From: Gautieria morchelliformis
Taxonomy: Eukaryota; Basidiomycota; Agaricomycetes; Gomphales; Gomphaceae
Direction: 5' to 3'
Assembly: GCA_015179125.1 (NCBI GenBank)
Contig: WHVA01000080.1
Span: 1 to 64,000, forward strand
Length of the DNA: 64,000 nucleotides
A program made the translations under genes and the position numbers. Numbering within the stretch: position 1 is the first letter of the stretch; every line of letters starts with the position of its first letter. This document shows, piece by piece, positions 56,877-64,000 of the stretch. Under the pieces are notes generated by a model. It searched no databases. It was not told the DNA's origin and worked only from the letters and a program-made list of their open reading frames with translations.

Positions 56877-58571
56877 ATGCCACCCAATGCAGAGCCTCAT
56901 CCGTCCGCACCGGTGCCAGCCTGAACAAGAGCTAGCAGCCAGCAGACGAGCACCAAAACTAGAACCGAGCTGATAGCAGACCCATACGCATCAGTATGCA
57001 CCAAAGAACAGGCGAGAGTGTTCCTGGACAGGCAGGGCTTCCTCTCCAAAGACAGCCTGGCAACAACAGAACAGCTAAGCTACATCCTTCTCTCTCTAGC
57101 ACACAGCTCTACAGGCAAAGTACTCGAAGAGGGCGCCAGATCGGTCGTCATCCTCATGACCGACGAAACAGCCAAGGACCTCGGAACAGCAGTCATGTGA
57201 TACGTCGAAAAAAACTTAGCGCCCATACTCAGCAAAGTCGAATCCATCGTAGAGGCAACACGCGAGATCACCGACACATCGAAAAACATGACGGACGAGG
57301 CAAACCTAGCAGTAGAGGAGGTGTGCAGCGTGCAGAGGATAAGAAGCGAAGCGATGGGGGAAAGAACTACGGAAAACACGTATGCGGCCGCGCTCAGAGG
57401 TAACGTCCCCCTATCACACCCCAGTAACCTGGCCAGAGCGAAAGCAAGAGAATGTCAAATACTAATAGATAAAGATCCAAAAGCAGAACACAACGCGCTA
57501 GGAAACCTAACGGAACAAGAGCTGGTCGCCAAAGCCAACCAGGCGCTCGAACAGCTAGAAGGAATCAACATCGACACCGACATCAGCTTCATAGGAGCCA
57601 AAACGCTAGCCAACGGGGGCGTGGTATACGAGCTGAATACGCCCGCAGCAGCCAGGTGGGTCCAAACAAACAAGACGCAGCTTGCACACAAACTGGGCAG
57701 CACATTGGTCATCAAGGACCGGGCGGTCGCAGTCTTGGTGGAGTACGTCCCAGTGACGCACTCCCCAGAGGCCATGGGAGAACTCAGGAAGGTCGAAAGA
57801 GACTTGAAGCTGCCATACGACACGTTGATATCAACGAGGTGGATTAAACCAGCAAACCGCAGAACGCAGGGACAGCGCTCAGCCCACTTGATAGCTAAGT
57901 TTTCTTCAATCCAGGCCGCAAACCAAAGTATACGCGATGGGCTGATTATCTCAGGAAAGCGCACGTGGGCGAGGAGAATGAGGAGGGAACCGAGGAGATG
58001 CCTCAAATGCCAAAGGCTAAATGCGAGACACATGGCGGCGGAGTGCGAGGCAGAAGAAGCGTGCGGGACGTGCAGAGGGTCGCACAGAACAGCGGAATGC
58101 GAGGAAACAGACCCGGTCTGTTTCAAATGCATCAATTGCGACATAAACGGACATGCGTCCTGCGACCGGACGTGCCCACGATTCATGTCGGCATGCCACA
58201 CCATAGAAAAAGCGGACCCAGAAGGCACATACAAATTTTTCCCCGACGAACAACCATGGACGTGGGAGCAGCATGGCCACACAGATCCGACAACCGGCAC
58301 AGAGACCTCCCATCAACAACAACAGACCCAACAAGAGAACAGCAGAGTGAGAGCACAGCAACAGCAGAACGCCAATAGAGGCGGCGAAAGAGCGGCGTCG
58401 AGGGCAGGGGAGAGGGACAGAGGCAGACACAACACAAATCCCACGACGGGACACAGGGATCAGGGCTGGAACACCGTTGGTGCTCGACAGACAACGTTAG
58501 ACGAGTACGAGCCAAGAGGAGACCAGCAAGATGATATCGATAGTCACCCCCAAGACGCACAGACTAGATGA
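56877..58571 (+). pseudogene. LINE ORF1 (gag-like, zinc knuckles), with two TGA stops
   Basis: One frame runs from ATG 56877 (MPPNAEPHPSAPVPA) to TGA 58569-58571, broken by TGA at 56922-56924 and 57198-57200, both arginine-compatible. The intact stretch from 57201 encodes a helical region (EQELVAKANQALEQLE), an RRM/gag-like middle (VAVLVEYVPVTHSPEAMGEL) and zinc-knuckle modules (CLKCQRLNARHMAAEC, CGTCRGSHRTAEC and CFKCINCDINGHASC). It has a Gln/Arg-rich tail. In Tad1-like elements ORF1 binds the element RNA. Confidence 0.85.
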
Positions 58572-61500
58572 GTGAAAACGAGGACATGATAAAAAGAATA
58601 TGGATAAGACAACAGAACACAAACAAATCCCTCACAGCTACCGCAGACATGTTATCCACAGCTACACCCGACAAATATGATATCATCGCCATACAAGAAC
58701 CTTACCTAGACTTCCTCGGAAACGCTAGAGCCACTCCTCACTGGTACACGGTTTATCCCACATCGCATTACATAGACAGACAGAAGAAAACGAGAACAAT
58801 GATCCTGGTCAGCAAGAGAATCGCTACGGACGCATGGGCCGCAACTGACGTGGGAACGCCGGATGCCACGGCCATTAGGATCAAAACAGACACCGGACAT
58901 ATACTCCTTGTCAACATATATTGCGACTGCAAGAACTCCAATAGCCTACACGCGATGAAGGCCTTCATACGAAGACAGCACAACGAAAGAGGGATGGGAG
59001 AAGAAGATCTGGGCATGATATGGGTCGGAGACTTCAACCGACACCATCCGCAGTGGGATGAAGAGCGAAATAACCAGCTCTTCACGAGGAGCAACCTAGA
59101 CGACGCCCAACAATTAATAGATGCGATGGTGGAATGGGACTTACAGATGGCGCTCCCAAAAGGCATCCCGACACTCCGAGTCATGTCAACGGGAAACAAC
59201 ACACGCACCGATAACGTCTTCAAATCTTCTGAACTGGCCGAGCGATGTATTGCTATACAGTGCCCGAGGAACTACCCACCAAAACCGACCACTACCCGAT
59301 CGACACCACCCTCGAGGTCATAACCACGGAGGCCGCTCCACCAGAGAGAAGGAACTACAGGCTAGTAGACTGGAAAGAGTTCAGCGAGAGACTAGAAGGA
59401 AGGCTCAGAGAGGCAATACCGGCACCGACCCCCATAGACGAGCAACACTTCTATTACAACCTTAGAGCGATCACTGACCACATAACAGGAGTGACAGCTG
59501 AGATGGTGCCCATAACGAGACCCTCGCCGTTCATGAAGCGATGGTGGTCGAGAGACGTCTCCCAAAAAAGGAAGGCAGCGAGACAGGCGGGCAGGAAGTC
59601 CTACGTGCACAGAAACGACCTAGAACACGCGACACACCTGAAATACAGAGACGCGTGCAACAGGTACTCTGAGGCGATAGAAAAGTCCAAAAAAGAGCAC
59701 TGGGAGGACTTCCTCGAGAGGACCAACCAGACAACAGTGTGGACAGCGCACAAATATGCGTCAGCTGACCCAACGGACGGGGGCAGAGCCCGAGTACCAA
59801 CACTCACCGCCAAACATCGAGACGGCTCGAAATGGGTAGCAGAGACGAATGATGACAAGGCGCAGATGCTCTTCACAACCTTCTTCCCCGCAACGACAAA
59901 CAACCCCATGCCAGCCCCAGACGACCACGCATACCCCCCGGCAGCATTCGAATACGAGGGAATTCCGGACAGTCAGATCAGAAGAGCGATGGAGAGGCTA
60001 AACTCCTTCAAGGCGCCAGGAGCCAACGGTATCCCCAACTCTGTACTGAAACAGTGTATTGACGTTATTCTCCCCTTCATAGGCCCTCTGTTCCAAGCCA
60101 CCTTCGCGTTGAAGGTATACCCCCCGGAGTGGAGGGACTCAATCACGAAAGTCCTCAGAAAACCCGGAAAAAAAGATTACACTGCTCCCGGAGCCTATAG
60201 ACCGATAGCGCTCCTCGACACTCTAGGAAAAGTCCTGTCCGCATGCGTCGCTGAAGACCTAGTCAAAATGACGGAAAGATACCTTCTTTTACCGGACAAC
60301 CACTTCAGGTGCCGACTGGGACGGTCCACAACTGATGCGCTGCACTACGTGATGGGAGCTGCGAAGGATGCATGGCGAAAGGGAAAGGTGGTGGGACTGC
60401 TGTTCCTTGACATAAAGGGAGCCTTCCCCAGCATAACCTTACCGCAGTTGATCCACAACATGCGCCAGTGAGGGGTACCTAAAGAATACACCGAGTGGAT
60501 TCGCAGAAAGGTCCAGGGGAGGCTAACCTCTGTACAATTCGACGACTACAGCACCCCCATGATTGAAATAAAACGCAGCATGGATCAAGGATGTCCCTTG
60601 TCCGCGATCGCATATCAATACTACAACGCGGATCTGCTCGAAGTCGCCGTTAAGAAGAGAGGCGAGGACTGCGTGGGATTCGTCGATGACACAACGTTGA
60701 TGGCCGAGGGAGCGGATCTGGAAGACGCGTTCGAAAAGCTAACGGACATGATGATCAGACCCGGGGGAGCACAAGAATGGGCGAGGAAGCACGACTGCAC
60801 CTTCGCGATAGAAAGATTTGGGCTCATGGGTCTGACCAGATGACGCGAGGCCGACCCAAGCAAGGCTAAGAAAACCAGACCTGCTCCCAGGCCCTCCATA
60901 ATGATCGGACAGCACGTCATAAAGCCGGTGCCGACCCACAAGTTCCTCGGGGTACTGGTTGACAAAGAGCTCCGATACAAGGAGCAGACCAACTACGCGC
61001 TCCAGAAGGGGAGCAAATTCATCGAACAGTACCGGAGACTCGCGAAGCCATCGAGAGGGGTACCAGCTAAGCACATGCACCAGTACTACCTGGTGGTCGC
61101 AGTCCCCAAATTTTTGTATGCCGCTGATGTATTTCTAATCCAAGGTACCGCGAGCAACAAAGGCACAAAGGGTCACATTAACAAGCTAGCCAGGGTACAA
61201 AGGTAGGCGGCCCTCGCAATAACAGGGGCCATGAGGACCACGGCGAGTGACACACTAGATGCGCACACAAATTTACTGCCATTCCAACTGCTGGTAGACA
61301 GGCTAATACACAGAGCCGCTACCAGGCTCGCCTGCCTCCCAGAAACACACCCATTGACCCCTAGAATCAATCGTGCTGCCTCAAGATACGTCAGAAGGCA
61401 CCGAACCTCGCTACATGAGATTCTACATGCATACCAGCTCAGGCCAAAAGAGATGGAAAAAATATACACGGTAGTACGAGGGCCAAAGTGGGAGCCGGTG

Positions 61501-63537
61501 TCCCAGGTTCGAATCCCGGAGGACGAGAAGAAAGCCATTGCCGAGCTGAACAGCGACACGGCCGAGGTTCAAGTATACTCTGACGGGTCCTGCATCGACG
61601 GAGTTGGCGCAGCAGCGGTGCTATACAGGAATGGAAGGGAGGAATACGCAGTACGGCTATACCTGGGCCCCGAAGAAGAGCACACCGTGTTTGAGGCAGA
61701 GCTGGTGGAGCCGCAATGGGAGCAAAGCTGCTGAATAGCGAGCGGAGCGGCAGATACATGATAGGTATGGACAGTCAAGCGGCAATACTGACCACGAGGA
61801 GAGAAAAACAGATGTCCGCCCAATACTTAGTCAACGCCCTCCACAGACAGCTAGAAGGAGTTCTAGAAGCACAGCCAGGCACCACGATATGTATAAGATG
61901 GACACCAGGACACAAAGGGATCTGGGGAAACGAGAGGGCAGACCAAGAGGCGAAAAAAGCGGCGAAGGGAGACAGTAGAGAGGAAAGGTTCTGTCATGAC
62001 CGGTTTATTTCTCCTACCGCGCTACCTCTATGTTCCCCCTCGTCACTCCCTAGCATCTTCGCCAGAGTTCGCCGCACCCACCGACCACTTCCCCTTCACA
62101 TCCACTCTATCCACTGTTCGCCCCATTCTCCGAACCACTATTCGCTGCTCGCACATTTCGTCAGCAGGCACGCCATCCAATATGATCGATACCATTCACC
62201 CGGAATGATGGTTCATCATTAAACCCATCACCTTCTTAATCCAACCCCATTGGGTGTTCGTATGGCCAAAGTGTGATCGCAGGACGTCTCTTCCATAGGC
62301 CATGCGGGATCAACCCAGTAAACGAAGAGCCCGTGCAGGGTAGCATGTATGCGGGTCCCAAGACATGGTTTTGTCCATAAGTCCCTTCGCTCCCTTTACT
62401 CTCCGTCGTTTCATGTTCGCATTCTCCCCTCACTCTATTGTATGTTTATTCCATCTACCTAGTATCATGACTGCGCACCCCTATCCAACCCTGACTTGTG
62501 ACGGCCTCTTTCCTATTCGCCGATGCCTTATGAGCATTCGATATAAGTAGTTTCCATTCGCATGTATATTCCCCAGTTCAATTATCATACGTCGTCCATC
62601 TTGTGCAAACTTGACCTCGCTGTGATCATCGTCTTGAGCCTCCCCTTGAAGATTTCTATCTTCAACCAGCCAAGGACTTAGGCATCACTGGTGAGTTCTC
62701 ATACTTCATCTTCGTTACCTTAGCCTTCGAACTACTTTCTGTGCTGTTGGCGAAGGCCTCTGAAGGAGCACCTTCGCCAGTGAAGGGACCGTTGAAACTT
62801 AGACAGCCCTTCCGCGATATCTTGCACGTTACGTCGTCAAGTGCTGCGAGCTGTTTCACTACGACTGTAGATAGGGCGAGCCCCGTTCGGGCAACCCTCT
62901 TGTTTCGTGAACCTTCATCGGTTCACTTATTCGCCGAACGGCATACTTATTCGCACAAGTTATTCGGGCATTCACTGTGTTCACTAATACACGATATTAA
63001 CGCCTAAAAACCAATCTTGACAGGTTCATCCCGATAGAGTGCAGAGGGCTAATGCCAATTAGCAGATCAGCAGAGCTACAGAAGCACCAGAAAGAACTCA
63101 AGCGCAGATCAAGCGAGCTCTTCGCCAAATCTCCAAGGGCGACCATGGCGCACAAGATCGACAGGACCATGCCATCAGCGGCCTTCGCACGACTGACAGA
63201 CGGACTGGCACACAGACAAGCCGCCCTGCTCATACAGATAAGGACCGGCCACGTAGCCCTCAACAAGCATCTACACAGAATCGGCAAGGCAGACTCACCT
63301 ACATGCGCGAAGTGCAGGGGCGCCGACGAGACGGTGCACCACTACCTTTTCAGGTGCCCAGCGTACAGCGACGCGCGCGAGAAGCTGGAGGGAGAGCTAA
63401 AGAGAGGGGCAAGAGCGGCGAACACCATACTCGCAAAGCCGAGGGCAATGAAACCTCTGTTCAGGTACATAAAGGACACGGAACGTTTCGAAGGGATCCA
63501 GGGGGGAACAACAACGAGGGAAGAGGAGAGACGATAA
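58568..63537 (+). pseudogene. LINE ORF2: AP endonuclease, reverse transcriptase, RNase H
   Basis: The ORF2 ATG overlaps the ORF1 stop (ATGA at 58568-58571). Endonuclease motifs are IIAIQEPYLD, IWVGDFNRHHPQWDE and DNVFKSSELAE. A frameshift near 59245 follows. RT motifs are SFKAPGANGIPNSVLKQC, YRPIALLDTLGK, LFLDIKGAFPS, MDQGCPLSAI and FVDDT. RNase H has YSDGSCIDGVGAA, GMDSQAA and GNERADQEAK. A C-terminal zinc-binding motif, CAKCRGADETVHHYLFRC, follows the solo LTR. Stops: TGA 60469, TGA 60841, TAG 61204; a second frameshift lies near 61700. The solo LTR at 61992-63022 splits the sequence at EERF/IPIE. The enzyme would nick target DNA and copy the element RNA there. Confidence 0.92.
61992..63022 (+). 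repeat. Solo LTR of family B nested in LINE ORF2
   Basis: 1,031 bp, TGTCATGACCGG...AATCTTGACA, with the 5-bp duplication GGTTC at 61987-61991 and 63023-63027. Removing it restores the ORF2 frame (GAA AGG TTC ATC CCG). Confidence 0.95.
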
Positions 63538-63822
63538 GGGAAAAGCGGGGAACAGGCAGGAGAGTGGAAAAGAACGGCTGGGAACCAAAAGGGAGAGACA
63601 GAGAACGGGGAGCAGGAGAGGATGAATAGGGAACCCGAAAAGGAACATACCGCGAGCAACGCGCGCATCTCACCCCGCCACCACAGGCACGGAATTGCCC
63701 AGGGCTTCGCCCAAGGAGCACAAGCGGAGACAGAGAAAGAAAGGCCAGATAGCATACCTAATGGGGACGGAAACTGTAGCAACGTCTTACATAGGGCTAC
63801 GCCCCAAAAGACGAAAAATTGG

Positions 63823-63852
<30 letters not shown>

Positions 63853-63853
<1 letters not shown>

Positions 63854-64000
63854 TGCATAACATGTCCCCCAAGTATAGCATGTGTAGAATGTCCCTTGTT
63901 CATAGTGTTTTCCCCTGTAGTGTGTCCCTTTTTTGTACCATGTCCCCCAAGCATAGTGTGTCCCTACATATAGTGTGCACATCCCCATGCATAGTGTACA
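63853..64000 (+). repeat. Minisatellite block 3, immediately 3' of the LINE
   Basis: It continues the unit type of block 2 (GTCCCCCAAGTATAGCATGT, CCATGCATAGTGTACA). The array runs to the end of the window. Confidence 0.75.

Larger units (their letters stand above)
56730..63852 (+). mobile_element. Full-length Tad1-like LINE with nested solo LTR
   Basis: About 6.1 kb of LINE sequence (7.1 kb with the solo LTR at 61992-63022) ending in a poly(A) of about 28. It is flanked by an 11-bp duplication, ATGCATAACAT (56719-56729 and 63853-63863). Two ORFs: a gag-like ORF1 with zinc knuckles, and ORF2 with endonuclease, RT and RNase H. It is the probable family master for the truncated copies at 2975-3338 and 24103-24531. 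Several stops and two frameshifts make it inactive. Confidence 0.92.

Noticed and set aside
61506-61518. tRNA T-arm-like motif GGTTCGAATCCCGG
   Set aside because: It lies inside LINE ORF2 coding sequence, and no acceptor stem, D-arm or anticodon arm fits around it.

Overview
The window looks like the nuclear DNA of an agaricomycete basidiomycete. It has short spliceosomal introns (about 45-65 nt, GT-AG and a few GC-AG), class I hydrophobins, remnants of NACHT-WD40 and NACHT-ankyrin genes, a microsomal P450, and fungal transposable elements (Ty1/copia, Ty3/gypsy, a Tad1-like LINE with RNase H, and a cut-and-paste element with CACTG ends). It is a transposon-dense, gene-poor region. Nearly every host gene in it is broken, truncated or interrupted. 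No CRISPR array, rRNA or tRNA gene was seen.

Layout. 1-2.3 kb: the 3' exon of an arginine-rich protein and the C-terminal stub of a NACHT-WD40 gene. 3.0-3.3 kb: a 5'-truncated LINE. 3.4-16.0 kb: a large inverted duplication with about 3.1-3.4 kb arms, each holding one class I hydrophobin gene. A copia retrotransposon (608-bp LTRs, target-site duplication TGCCA) sits in the left arm near the centre. 16-20 kb: decayed, partly CpG-depleted LTR and gag debris. 20.1-26.3 kb: a cytochrome P450 gene on the minus strand, split by a 3.3-kb CACTG transposon in one intron and a short LINE in an exon. 27.1-27.8 kb: the C-terminal exons of a FAD-dependent monooxygenase. 28.0-34.8 kb: two more CACTG elements abutting end to end; one carries an intact three-exon small gene and the other a captured alpha-L-rhamnosidase-like fragment plus a solo LTR. 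35.8-41.0 kb: a second copia element (about 495-bp LTRs, duplication GAGTC). 42.6-43.9 kb: a gypsy gag fragment. 44.3-49.8 kb: a NACHT-ankyrin NLR-type gene with about 18 very similar ankyrin repeats, broken by stops, a frameshift and a nested insertion. 50-56.7 kb: nested solo LTRs of a 1.03-kb family, AT-rich tandem repeats and a degenerate 'tagcatgtcccc' minisatellite. 56.7-63.85 kb: a full-length Tad1-like LINE inserted in that minisatellite and itself interrupted by a solo LTR.

How it fits together. The hydrophobin pair is the only host gene content that looks intact. The P450 and the FAD monooxygenase may be leftovers of a small oxidative gene neighbourhood. Target-site duplications, read directly, give a relative order of insertions in several nested stacks. 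Most in-frame stops in the retroelement ORFs are TGA where an arginine CGA is expected, which fits C-to-T decay at CpG. The most novel-looking item is the CACTG transposon family: three copies share ends, a divergent second gene and an N/C-terminal protein pair without a recognisable transposase core, and one copy has picked up a host gene fragment with its intron.
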